From a virus, in IMG/VR virus record IMGVR_UViG_3300015371_000053, positions 1 through 52,425 of that record: 52,425 nt of DNA. One strand, 5' to 3'. Below are positions 45,470-52,425 of this stretch, in pieces (the first letter of the stretch is position 1; every line of letters begins with the position of its first letter). Made by a program: the position numbers and the translations under genes. Below the pieces are notes generated by a model that did not search any database, was not told the DNA's origin, and was given only the letters and a program-made list of their open reading frames with translations.

Positions 45470-45942
45470 CACGCACCCGGCTGGTACTCAGGCACGTACT
45501 CCGGATAGGGACGATTACCGTAGTTCTGACGACCGGCTTCGAGGTTGTCGTGCATCCCCGTACCGAAGTCGAACGGAGTGACATCGGGAGCAGTCTGCTC
45601 GCCGGGGGTGATGCCGCCCACATCAGGTGCTCCCCCGACGAGCAGATTCTTGTGCTGCACCCGAAGGTTCGCAGCAAGATCACGGAACTGCTGTGCGAGG
45701 TTCGCAAGAGAAATGTTGACGCCATCAGCCGAGTAATTGGCTTCCCGAGCGAAGCGTGCAGCGATGGTGTCAGCGACTACAGAGGCGCAGTACTCCACAG
45801 TGTTGTAGAGCGGAAGCCACTTGGTGATCGTCCACTCGATTTCTTCGTCGGTAACCAGAGCTTGGTTCGGATTGGTGTCACCGATGAGAAAGCGAACGGC
45901 GTCCTTGTCGTCTGAGTCAGGACTCGTGTACGTGGCGGTCAT
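45469..45942 (-). CDS. head-tail connector protein (gp6/gp15-like)
   Basis: 157 aa. DDKDAVRFLIGDTNPNQALV then TDEEIEWTITKW are the hallmark of the HK97 gp6/SPP1 gp15-type connector helices. C-terminus is Pro/Tyr-rich (YPEYVPEYQPGA). It forms the ring between portal and stopper. Confidence 0.8.
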   Translation of the reverse strand: MTATYTSPDSDDKDAVRFLIGDTNPNQALVTDEEIEWTITKWLPLYNTVEYCASVVADTIAARFAREANYSADGVNISLANLAQQFRDLAANLRVQHKNLLVGGAPDVGGITPGEQTAPDVTPFDFGTGMHDNLEAGRQNYGNRPYPEYVPEYQPGA

Positions 45943-45950
45943 GAGTCCTC

Positions 45951-46304
45951 CTAGTACTGTCGCTTTTGCCTACCACCAGCGAGGCCATAGCCAGCTCCAC
46001 CGACAGCAGCAGTACCGCCACCGATAGCAAGACCACCAGTCAGCCCAGGCTTTGCAGCCATAGCACCACCAAGGCGCTTGAGCTGTCCACCAACCTTCAC
46101 CCGACCGGCTCCACCACGCTGCATACCCTGACCGAAGCTACCGCCCATCTGACGGCCTACGGACATGTTGGCTGCACCAGAGCGGCGAAGACCCTGTCCG
46201 AACTTCTGAGTACCACCAGCGATCTTGCTGCCTAGAGAAGCCATGCCAGGCAACGCAAGCTTGGAGACCTCATCTCCGTGATCCACACCGAACGCGCTGT
46301 ACAT
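45951..46304 (-). CDS. SAFG-tagged glycine-rich head protein, 117 aa
   Basis: Starts MYSAFGVDHGDEVSKLALPG (the shared tag), then a basic Gly/Ser/Gln region (SLGSKIAGGTQKFGQGLRRS) and a glycine-rich hydrophobic end (LTGGLAIGGGTAAVGGAGYG LAGG). AAGGAGAATC precedes the ATG. Likely packaged in or on the capsid; no homologous function recognised. Confidence 0.65.
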   Translation of the reverse strand: MYSAFGVDHGDEVSKLALPGMASLGSKIAGGTQKFGQGLRRSGAANMSVGRQMGGSFGQGMQRGGAGRVKVGGQLKRLGGAMAAKPGLTGGLAIGGGTAAVGGAGYGLAGGRQKRQY

Positions 46305-46321
46305 GATTCTCCTTAAGAGGA

Positions 46322-46343
46322 GCCCTGGGCCGAAGCCCAGGGC
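46322..46343 (-). terminator. 9-bp UUCG hairpin between late genes
   Basis: On the minus strand GCCCTGGGC-TTCG-GCCCAGGGC lies between the gene ending at 46352 and the next start. It lacks a T-tract, so it may be a processing or stability hairpin rather than a full terminator. Confidence 0.5.
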
Positions 46344-46351
46344 ATCACTCG

Positions 46352-46615
46352 TCAGTTGTTCTCTTCGTCCTTCGCCTCTTCCGAAGCCTCTTGCCTCTCA
46401 TCATGGAGCTCGCGAGCAGTCTTGCCCGAATCGATGTCGCGACCTTCACGGAAGGCTCCGTCTTCGGCGTTGTCGATTTCCCGCTGGGTTTCGGGAACGG
46501 TGTCCTCATGGGAGAGCTTGCTCGGGCCATCGACTCGAACCAGGTCTTCAAGTTGATTGGGGTTGTCATTGGGGTCCGGGGCAGTGTTCTCGTCCCGAAG
46601 CTCACGGTCAGCCAT
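46352..46615 (-). CDS. acidic, disordered head-region protein, 87 aa
   Basis: ATG 46615 follows AAGGAGGAAACCA. MADRELRDENTAPDPNDNPN; no hydrophobic core, rich in Asp, Glu, Asn and Arg. Overlaps the upstream stop. A short scaffold-like or adaptor role is possible but not shown. Confidence 0.6.
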   Translation of the reverse strand: MADRELRDENTAPDPNDNPNQLEDLVRVDGPSKLSHEDTVPETQREIDNAEDGAFREGRDIDSGKTARELHDERQEASEEAKDEENN

Positions 46616-47102
46616 TGGTTTCCTCCTTGTTCTCTTCCTCAGCCTGTTGGTTGAGGATGTCATCCAGCTTTGACTTCAATGTTGAGCGGTTCTTGCCCTG
46701 CTCTTCCAGGGCGTACACGGAGAGCGCCTCGTCAGGATGGTTCTCCACATAGTCGAGTACCTCGTTGACGCTGTGCTCACTCGGGTCGAACCCGAGATCT
46801 TCGCTGGAATCCAGTTCCGAAACGGGAGGGGACTGGTCCAAAGCGGTTACTACATCCCGAGATACTCCCAGCCGACGCTCGACATCACTACGGAGGCGAA
46901 CCTCCCGGTGCCAGTGCCGAGGCTTGACTGAGGAGTTCTCTACAACCGGAATGATCCTGCGGGTGCGAACCAACAGCTCGATCCGGCCAATGGCGATGTT
47001 CTGATCGAAGTCATCACCAAGCTTGTATTGGACTCCATCCCATACGAAGTCCTTCGCGACCAGGAAGGTCACGTTGTCGTTCTTAACCAACTGACTGGGC
47101 AT
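46608..47102 (-). CDS. hypothetical head-region protein, 164 aa
   Basis: MPSQLVKNDNVTFLVAKDFV, IGRIELLVRTRRIIPVVENS, VNEVLDYVENHPDEALSVYA, LDDILNQQAEEENKEETNG. First half looks like a small beta barrel; second half a helical repeat with an acidic C-terminus. Position suggests a head-joining or decoration role; no family recognised. Confidence 0.6.
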   Translation of the reverse strand: MPSQLVKNDNVTFLVAKDFVWDGVQYKLGDDFDQNIAIGRIELLVRTRRIIPVVENSSVKPRHWHREVRLRSDVERRLGVSRDVVTALDQSPPVSELDSSEDLGFDPSEHSVNEVLDYVENHPDEALSVYALEEQGKNRSTLKSKLDDILNQQAEEENKEETNG

Positions 47103-47110
47103 CTCTTCTC

Positions 47111-47449
47111 CTACGGAAGAATTCGGTTCTGTGGCTTCGGCCCGCCGAATCGGTCAGCCCTGCCGCGAGGCTGTGCCCGGTAACCAGACAGACCCTTCGC
47201 ACTGTTACCCAGGCTCTGCCCAGACATCTTGGTGCTGTGAGCAAGACTAAAGCCTTGAGTCTCAGCGTTCCGAGTCTTGGCTCCACGAGCGCGAGCAAAC
47301 TGCTTTGCAGCCGTCTTACCCTCGCGGTGAGCAACCTGACGGAACTGACCATAGGCAGTCTCAGCCTGACGCGGCAGACCGCCCTTCAAGGCACCAGGGA
47401 GGCCCTTACTGACCTCATCCCCGTGGTCTACACCGAATGCGGATTCCAT
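47111..47449 (-). CDS. SAFG-tagged basic head protein, 112 aa
   Basis: Starts MESAFGVDHGDEVSKGLPGA, then a basic, Ala/Gly-rich chain (VAHREGKTAAKQFARARGAK) ending GGPKPQNRILP. The tag is 14 of 15 residues identical to the gene at 45951. Coupled to the upstream gene by TGATG. Confidence 0.65.
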   Translation of the reverse strand: MESAFGVDHGDEVSKGLPGALKGGLPRQAETAYGQFRQVAHREGKTAAKQFARARGAKTRNAETQGFSLAHSTKMSGQSLGNSAKGLSGYRAQPRGRADRFGGPKPQNRILP

Positions 47450-47742
47450 CAGTTCTTACTTCCTCTCGGAACAACCTTGGCCTTGTACTTCGCAGGACGG
47501 ATGGCAGCACCAGCACCAGAACCGATACCAGCACCGATTCCAGCGCCGATCAGACTCGCTCTACCACCGGCTTCAGCGCCAGCCATGGCACCTAGAAGCC
47601 CACCAGTGGTCCCCAGAACAGCAGTGTTGCCGACCCGAGCACGCCTCCGGTCCTTCTTGGTGGTAGGCACAATGGCGATCCGGTGCTCATCAGGCTCGCG
47701 CTTGCTGAACTCACCGTGGTCTACACCGAACGCTGATTCCAT
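47449..47742 (-). CDS. SAFG-tagged glycine-zipper head protein, 97 aa
   Basis: Starts MESAFGVDHGEFSKREPDEH, then a basic patch (KKDRRRARVG) and a long glycine-zipper-like hydrophobic segment (LGTTGGLLGAMAGAEAGG, ASLIGAGIGAGIGSGAGAAI), ending basic (KYKAKVVPRGSKN). The G-x-x-x-G spacing suggests membrane association or self-assembly. TTGAGGAGTAGAG precedes the ATG. First gene after the capsid terminator. Confidence 0.65.
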   Translation of the reverse strand: MESAFGVDHGEFSKREPDEHRIAIVPTTKKDRRRARVGNTAVLGTTGGLLGAMAGAEAGGRASLIGAGIGAGIGSGAGAAIRPAKYKAKVVPRGSKN

Positions 47743-47754
47743 CTCTACTCCTCA

Positions 47755-47791
47755 AAAGAATGAGGGGCTGGGCCAGAGACCCAGCCCCTCA
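47755..47791 (-). terminator. terminator after the major capsid gene
   Basis: TGAGGGGCTGGG (minus-strand order) pairs with CCCAGCCCCTCA across a 7-nt loop, 12 bp perfect, followed by TTCTTTTG. It probably ends a fraction of late transcripts, giving more capsid than downstream mRNA. Confidence 0.75.
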
Positions 47792-47809
47792 CCATCTTCC
47801 CTGCAGCGA

Positions 47810-48793
47810 TTAAGCGACAGCGTTTGACAGGAAGACACCCATCTCCGGAGAGACAACCTTCATGTCGTAAGTCATCTCGCCCTCAATGCGGTCGGACGCG
47901 ATGTGCTCCATGCGGAAGTTCTTCATCCGGATGCCGTAGCTGTTGCCAGCCAGGTAGCCGTTCCAGGTGAAGATGTAGCCCGCAGCCGGGGTCATCAGGG
48001 AGGGAGCAGACGGGGTGTAGCAGAGCAGAGCGCCCTTCGATCCCGACATGAAGTCGTAGACCGCGTTGTCGTCCTGCGTCTGGCCGTCAGCGAACTCCTG
48101 ACCGGAGGTCTCCTGCGTAGCGTAGGAAACCAGGATCTTCTCCACGTCAAAGAGAGACGCAAGCAGATCCTCGGTGACCACACCGCGCTGGGTGTACTTG
48201 ATCCGGTCGATGATGTCCGGGTGGTTCTTGAGCTGTGTGATCGTGTCCGCACCGAGGACAAGGGTGTTGGCCTTGCGCCCCGACTGCTTGATGAACTCGG
48301 TCTGCAGATCAGCGAACTGGACAATCGGGTCTGAAGCAGCGTCACTCCAACGGGTGAAGTCAGTACCACCGGCAAGGTCGGTACCCCAGACACCAGTCTT
48401 GAAGTAGGCGTTGTTCCAGTCCAGGTCCCGCTTCAGGAGGAGCTGGTTGGTCACGAACAGAGTCGCGTCCTTGTCCAGCTTCCAGAAGCTGTCGGCGTTG
48501 GCCCGAACCTGGTCATCGATGTCCTTGTGGACGCCGTAGACGTGGCAGTAGTACTGCCCGGTGTCGGTCTTCCAACCGGCACCAACGGTCTCGGTACCAG
48601 GCGCACGACGCTGAACGTCAGTACGCCGCCAATCCGACTTGCGGTACTTCCAATACAGATCGCTCTGCTTGTTGACCGGAACTCGCGGGAAGATCTTGTC
48701 CGCGATGAAGTCCTTCCGGTCAATCATGTAGCCGACCGACACATTAGTCAGCGGGACATTGATGTGGAGATCAGACTGAGTGGGATTAGGCAT
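47810..48793 (-). CDS. major capsid protein, HK97 fold
   Basis: 327 aa. MPNPTQSDLHINVPLTNVSV; DFIADKIFPRVPVNKQSDLY; an extended E-loop region; then TLVLGADTITQLKNHPDIID and a C-terminal part with GYIFTWNGYLAGNSYGIRMK. The I-A-D-x-I-F-P-x-V-P-V start and the whole plan fit the E-type (lambda E-like) capsid family of actinophages. GGAGG precedes the ATG. Between decoration and small head protein genes. Confidence 0.88.
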   Translation of the reverse strand: MPNPTQSDLHINVPLTNVSVGYMIDRKDFIADKIFPRVPVNKQSDLYWKYRKSDWRRTDVQRRAPGTETVGAGWKTDTGQYYCHVYGVHKDIDDQVRANADSFWKLDKDATLFVTNQLLLKRDLDWNNAYFKTGVWGTDLAGGTDFTRWSDAASDPIVQFADLQTEFIKQSGRKANTLVLGADTITQLKNHPDIIDRIKYTQRGVVTEDLLASLFDVEKILVSYATQETSGQEFADGQTQDDNAVYDFMSGSKGALLCYTPSAPSLMTPAAGYIFTWNGYLAGNSYGIRMKNFRMEHIASDRIEGEMTYDMKVVSPEMGVFLSNAVA

Positions 48794-48808
48794 TGGTCAA
48801 ACCTCCAA

Positions 48809-49210
48809 TCACAGGGTCAGGAGGACCGAGATAAGCTCGTCGGCCTCCGTAGCGGACGTGAGAGCAATGCCCCGACTGGAACCGGCAGTACCGGACACCC
48901 CTCGACCATCAGCCCCACTGTTGACTCCCGCGCCTGCAGCGATGGCACCGGCGACCCGGACCTTGCTGACTCCACGGATTGCAACCGTAGCTGCCTCGTT
49001 AGGCACCTGCGGCTTGTTCTGCAGGACACCGATAACCGGGTCATCGGCATCGGCACGTCCAGCCAGGTGCTCACCCTTCACGGTGACGAAACGGTACTGA
49101 TTTCCCGCATTGTCAACCGGGGAGCCTGGAGCGTTGCTCACGCCAGTTCGGACAGCAAGAGTGTTATCCGAAGTCAGCGTGATAGACCGAATGGACTCTT
49201 CATACGCCAC
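48809..49210 (-). CDS. capsid decoration / head fibre-like protein, 133 aa
   Basis: GTG start after AGGTAGGGA. NTLAVRTGVSNAPGSPVDNA, EHLAGRADADDPVIGVLQNK and SKVRVAGAIAAGAGVNSG. The G-V-L-Q-N-K-P and V-x-G-x-I-x-A-G motifs are those of DUF2190-type decoration proteins encoded just before the capsid protein. Confidence 0.75.
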   Translation of the reverse strand: MAYEESIRSITLTSDNTLAVRTGVSNAPGSPVDNAGNQYRFVTVKGEHLAGRADADDPVIGVLQNKPQVPNEAATVAIRGVSKVRVAGAIAAGAGVNSGADGRGVSGTAGSSRGIALTSATEADELISVLLTL

Positions 49211-49233
49211 AGCAGTTCCCTACCTTTCTTTTC

Positions 49234-50031
49234 TCAGTACCGTCCCCGCTGTGACGCGAGGTACTCTTCGTACGCCTCCGGGCTGGAGTCGAACACCTTG
49301 GTGATGTTTTCCGGGTCAGCCGACTTGCCGATCTCGACAGCCTGCGCCTCAACCTGGCTCATGATGTCCTGGTTGTCACCGCCACCGATGTAGCCGACCT
49401 CATCGAAGATCATCGCGCCCGCGCCCTCAAGGCACTTGGCAATGACTGCGCAGTCGTCGTAGCTCATCGACTCGGCCATCCGGTACAGGACCGGGCCAAG
49501 CTCGGTGGGGTCAACCGGGACGTTGTAGTCAGCAGCCTTGGAGATGTACTCACGGGTCAGGCGAAGGTCACGCTCAGACTTGGCGATCTCTTCAGCGGCC
49601 TGATACCGCGTCTCCAGCTCCTCGACTCGGCCCAGAGCCTTGGCAATCACCTGGTCCCGGTCGTCGTCCGAGTAAGCCTTGGACAGCTCCTCCATGACCA
49701 GCTCGGAGAAGGACTTAGCGCCCTCCTGGTTCTGGTCGTTCTTCTGGAAGAAAGCCGACTTGCCAACCGGCTCGGGCTCAGGCTCTTCGACCTCTTCCTC
49801 TGCATCGAGAGTGAACTCGTAGGCATTGCCATCACCGTCATAGACGATCTGGCCATCCTCCAGGGTGTTCTCATCGAGGAGAGTTCCGTCCTCGGTGTAA
49901 AGCTCGGGCATCGTTTCCTCCTCGGGAGCCCTCTTTGCGATGGTGATCATCGCGTGCTGGTTAGCGCCCTTGTCCACCAAAGAGATCTCATCGATCTCCA
50001 TGTTGGAAAGCTTGCGGACTGGTCTGGGCAT
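49234..50031 (-). CDS. scaffold protein with XkdF-type EISLVDKGAN motif
   Basis: 265 aa from ATG 50031 (GAGG nine bases upstream). Residues 9-33 read LSNMEIDEISLVDKGANQHA then MITIAKR, the segment that in XkdF-like phage proteases follows the catalytic part. Acidic and helical after it (EDGQIVYDGDGNAYEFTLDA; EEEVEEPEPEPVG), then coiled coil (KALGRVEELETRYQAAEEIA), typical of capsid scaffolds. Directly upstream of decoration and capsid genes. Confidence 0.75.
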   Translation of the reverse strand: MPRPVRKLSNMEIDEISLVDKGANQHAMITIAKRAPEEETMPELYTEDGTLLDENTLEDGQIVYDGDGNAYEFTLDAEEEVEEPEPEPVGKSAFFQKNDQNQEGAKSFSELVMEELSKAYSDDDRDQVIAKALGRVEELETRYQAAEEIAKSERDLRLTREYISKAADYNVPVDPTELGPVLYRMAESMSYDDCAVIAKCLEGAGAMIFDEVGYIGGGDNQDIMSQVEAQAVEIGKSADPENITKVFDSSPEAYEEYLASQRGRY

Positions 50032-50070
50032 GTTCATCAACCTCACTATTAGTCTCTGGGTAAGCGCAAG

Positions 50071-52290
50071 TCAGTCAGTGAAAGCATGATCGATCTCTTC
50101 CAGGGTCATTCGCCTGCCTTCACTACCGAAAAACCCATCACCGAATGGTGACCCCTCGTAGCTCTTCTTGATCGGCCTCTTACCCTTCTCAGCCTCCGCT
50201 CCGGTGTACCGAGCGAAGTTGAAAGCCCCGAGAGATCCGATACCAGCCGAGGTAGCCAGCATCGGAGTGATCGTTCGGTTCAAACTCGGCTCCTTCGGCT
50301 CTGCCGTCAGAGACTTCGGCATCTTGCGACCAGCTTGCTTGAAACCAGCGCGAAGTACCTTCTGACCTGGGCGAGTAGCCAAAGCGGTACCAGTCAGAGC
50401 AGCCAGACCCAGAGTTCCTGTGACTCGACTGACTCGGGCCTGAGTCCGCTTCTTCTGCTTGATCTGGGCAGGAGTCAAGGTCGCGTGCTGTCGCTTCTCC
50501 ACGCTTTCCTTCTTCTCCTTCTTCCCGTGCAGGTGATGGGCAACTCCTAGTAGAGCTGCTCCAGTACCCACAGTCGCAGCCTGTCGTCCTCGAAGAGCCA
50601 TCTTGGAGGGACCAGAGATGATCCTAGAGTTGCTGATATTCACCCGACGACCAGATCGAGTAGGCGATCCGTTGGCGATGGTGGAATAGACCTTTGTCTC
50701 TCCAGCGTGCTTACCGGTGTACTTAGGAGATCCACCGTCAGTGTTCGGCGTGAAAGCTCCTCGGTTGATCCGCTCCCGATGAATTCTCTGCTGGGCACCG
50801 TGGTACAGATTCCGGGTAATGCTGATGGCGGGGCGCTCTCCACCCTCGATCACCTTGACCGGAACATGCTTGTCGCCCCGAGCAATACGAGCCGTAGCCC
50901 TGTGATTGCCATCGAATGGAATTACACCCCCGTCCTTGTACTGGACAATCTTGGTGGGGCTGTTCTCCAGATGACCGAGGTTCCGAGCCATCACCTTGAT
51001 CGAACGCTTGTTACCAGGGCGGTAACCGGGGTTGACGATCTTCTTGGCGTCACTGGAGGAGATCTTCCCGTCCTTGATGTCTACCTTCCTGGCAGACCGA
51101 CGAACGGGGGTAGCGGCAAGCGCTCCCACTCCTGCTGTCCCAGCAACGCCTGCTTCAAAATCCCGGTTGTCTCGCTTTGCGACCATCGTGATGTTCTTGC
51201 CAGCCTTTATAGCTCGCTTCAGCTTGTAGGGCTTGGTCGAGTACTTCAAGGTGTCCTCGACTACTCCATGAGGCCGCTTGGCGGTGTTCTTTGCGCGATT
51301 CTTCGGCTTGTAGTTCTTGATGTGTCCCTGGATCGCTCTCTCAGAGAGATTGAAGTTTTGCTTCAACCGACGTTGCTGATAGCGGCCCTGAGCCCGACGA
51401 ACCAGCTCTTCGCCAGTCCGACGACGAGGACGGTATCCAGGGGCATCCTCGATCTTGATCAGCGTCTTTCGCCCCTTCATGGCGTTGGCCATGACTGAGT
51501 GAGCGTTGTCTCGCTGAATCACACCGTCCTTGTACCGAGTGATCGGGACCGGTGAGTACGGAGCAGGCCGCTCGTGAGCCATCGCAGCCACATACGAAGT
51601 CTGCTGCTTCCGAGCCCCGAGCTTCCGAGGCTTCTTGGCCAGCATCTTGGTATCTACTTCGTGGACCCCAGGTGGGAGGTTGTTGATGTACTTCCGGGTC
51701 TTCTTGGAGTAGTGAGAGTGCTCCGGGATCTTGGTACCCATCGCTACTGCGGTGCCGCCAGCGACAGTGGCACCACCACCGATGGCTACATTCCGCCCGG
51801 TGTGCTTCTCATCCTCCTTGCGCTGTTCAGCCTTGGAGATCTCACCGTGGGAGATGCCGAAGGCAGACACGTCATGGTTCTTCTTCATGTCTTCCTTCTT
51901 TTCCTGGTATGCGGCGGCACTTGCTCCTCCAATCACCGGAACTGCCACTACTCCGCCAAGAAGTGCGCCCTTGGCCCCGCGAGTGAGTTCTCTATCTTGA
52001 TCAGTCCATTTGTACGTACGAGCCTTCTGTCCCCGAGTCAGGTGAATACTCTCAGTGGTCTTCTTCGGGCCTACGAATCGATTGCTGGGTCCGGTCTCGT
52101 GGATCTTGACGTTCCGATACCGCTTCGGGTTCTTCGGATCGAACGACGTATCGCCCTTTACCTTGACCGAACCTTCCTTGTGTCCGATGGCTTTCAGGTA
52201 GAACTTTCGGGCACCACTCGGACTCTTCTTGGCTTTCCCAGCCGCCTTGGTGGCCTTGGCTGCAGGTGCTACGTATCGCTCGATACTCAT
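50071..52290 (-). CDS. 739-aa basic protein with ParB-like and SAFG elements
   Basis: ATG 52290 shares a base with the protease stop (TGATG); TTG 52293 is adjacent. Very basic. Gly/Ala hydrophobic segments at about 105-127, 167-186, 381-395, 571-586 and 624-641. Residues 142-153 read SAFGISHGEISK, the tag shared with small head proteins. Two ParB/Srx-like units: TRYKDGVIQRDNAHSVMANA (251-270) and VQYKDGGVIPFDGNHRATAR (449-468), each followed by a hydrophobic strand. A late head gene by position; may be an internal capsid or ejection protein. No enzymatic function shown. Confidence 0.6.
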   Translation of the reverse strand: MSIERYVAPAAKATKAAGKAKKSPSGARKFYLKAIGHKEGSVKVKGDTSFDPKNPKRYRNVKIHETGPSNRFVGPKKTTESIHLTRGQKARTYKWTDQDRELTRGAKGALLGGVVAVPVIGGASAAAYQEKKEDMKKNHDVSAFGISHGEISKAEQRKEDEKHTGRNVAIGGGATVAGGTAVAMGTKIPEHSHYSKKTRKYINNLPPGVHEVDTKMLAKKPRKLGARKQQTSYVAAMAHERPAPYSPVPITRYKDGVIQRDNAHSVMANAMKGRKTLIKIEDAPGYRPRRRTGEELVRRAQGRYQQRRLKQNFNLSERAIQGHIKNYKPKNRAKNTAKRPHGVVEDTLKYSTKPYKLKRAIKAGKNITMVAKRDNRDFEAGVAGTAGVGALAATPVRRSARKVDIKDGKISSSDAKKIVNPGYRPGNKRSIKVMARNLGHLENSPTKIVQYKDGGVIPFDGNHRATARIARGDKHVPVKVIEGGERPAISITRNLYHGAQQRIHRERINRGAFTPNTDGGSPKYTGKHAGETKVYSTIANGSPTRSGRRVNISNSRIISGPSKMALRGRQAATVGTGAALLGVAHHLHGKKEKKESVEKRQHATLTPAQIKQKKRTQARVSRVTGTLGLAALTGTALATRPGQKVLRAGFKQAGRKMPKSLTAEPKEPSLNRTITPMLATSAGIGSLGAFNFARYTGAEAEKGKRPIKKSYEGSPFGDGFFGSEGRRMTLEEIDHAFTD

Positions 52291-52425
52291 CAAATCACCG
52301 AAGGGGTTCGCTGGCCTCGGCCATGGATGGAGAACCCAGTTCGCTTCCCGCTCTTGACCAGATTCCAGGCTTCGTCGTCATTGATCTGGTACCCGACCCA
52401 CCAGCCCGTAGGCATCTCGTCGGGC
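52290..52425 (-). CDS. capsid maturation protease, XkdF-like, partial C-terminus
   Basis: The frame enters from the right edge and ends at 52290. Visible: PDEMPTGWWVGYQINDDEAW then NLVKSGKRTGFSIHGRGQRT. G-x-W-x-x-G ... D-D-E-x-W-x-x-V-K-x-G-x-x-T-G-F-S-I-x-G is the signature of XkdF-type phage serine proteases. Usually an EISLVDxxAN segment follows in the same chain; here it is in the separate gene at 49234. Stop shares a base with the next start. Confidence 0.75.
   Translation of the reverse strand, partial: PDEMPTGWWVGYQINDDEAWNLVKSGKRTGFSIHGRGQRTPSVI

Overview
The window is an interior segment of a large tailed double-stranded DNA phage (siphovirus type), most likely infecting an actinobacterium. 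Evidence seen directly: a complete tail and head gene order with a 2089-codon tape measure gene, a phage replication module, dense gene packing with ATGA, GTGA and TGATG stop/start overlaps, many GTG starts, and many small zinc-ribbon and membrane ORFs of the kind common in actinobacteriophages. The host genus is inference and is not fixed by the sequence. No terminase, portal, integrase, endolysin, holin or tRNA gene was recognised here; terminase and portal would be expected just beyond the right edge.

Layout. (1) 1-8.9 kb, minus strand: replication and DNA-metabolism operon read right to left: a Cys-rich small protein, DnaB-type helicase, small proteins, SNase-like nuclease, CHC2/TOPRIM primase, HTH protein, gp32-like ssDNA-binding protein, DnaE-type polymerase with PHP domain, HNH nuclease and a ribbon-helix-helix regulator. 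(2) 8.9-9.5 kb: divergent control region with 10-bp tandem repeats, two sigma70-like plus-strand promoters, structured RNA and an intrinsic terminator. (3) 9.5-31.4 kb, plus strand: about 45 mostly small accessory genes, including C2H2 zinc fingers, a duplicated two-gene cassette, a basic membrane protein, an AAA+ ATPase, a ParB-like DGQHR protein and a set of related small proteins, punctuated by promoters, terminators and unusually many RNA structures. (4) 31.4-52.4 kb, minus strand: late operon, in transcription order capsid protease (partial), a 739-aa basic protein, scaffold, decoration protein, major capsid protein, small head proteins, connectors, tail tube, frameshifted tail chaperones, tape measure and tail-tip proteins. 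The two large operons converge at a strong terminator at 31.44-31.49 kb.

Most notable. (a) Several otherwise unrelated head-region proteins carry a shared SAFG(V/I)xHG...SK sequence, three times as an N-terminal tag and once internally in the 739-aa protein, often with glycine-rich hydrophobic segments; this looks like a capsid-targeting or processing signal. (b) Five early-region genes have the Shine-Dalgarno sequence in an identical 9-nt hairpin loop (ACAAGGAGA) closed by different but complementary stems, which is covariation supporting a real RNA element. (c) An exact 17-mer follows three intrinsic terminators placed between a leader RNA and a gene start, giving a repeated attenuator-like module; one such leader is a 367-nt gene-free region with at least ten helices. 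(d) Two promoters start transcripts with the same 16 nt.

All function calls rest on reading motifs and recalled family patterns; no database search or folding calculation was run.
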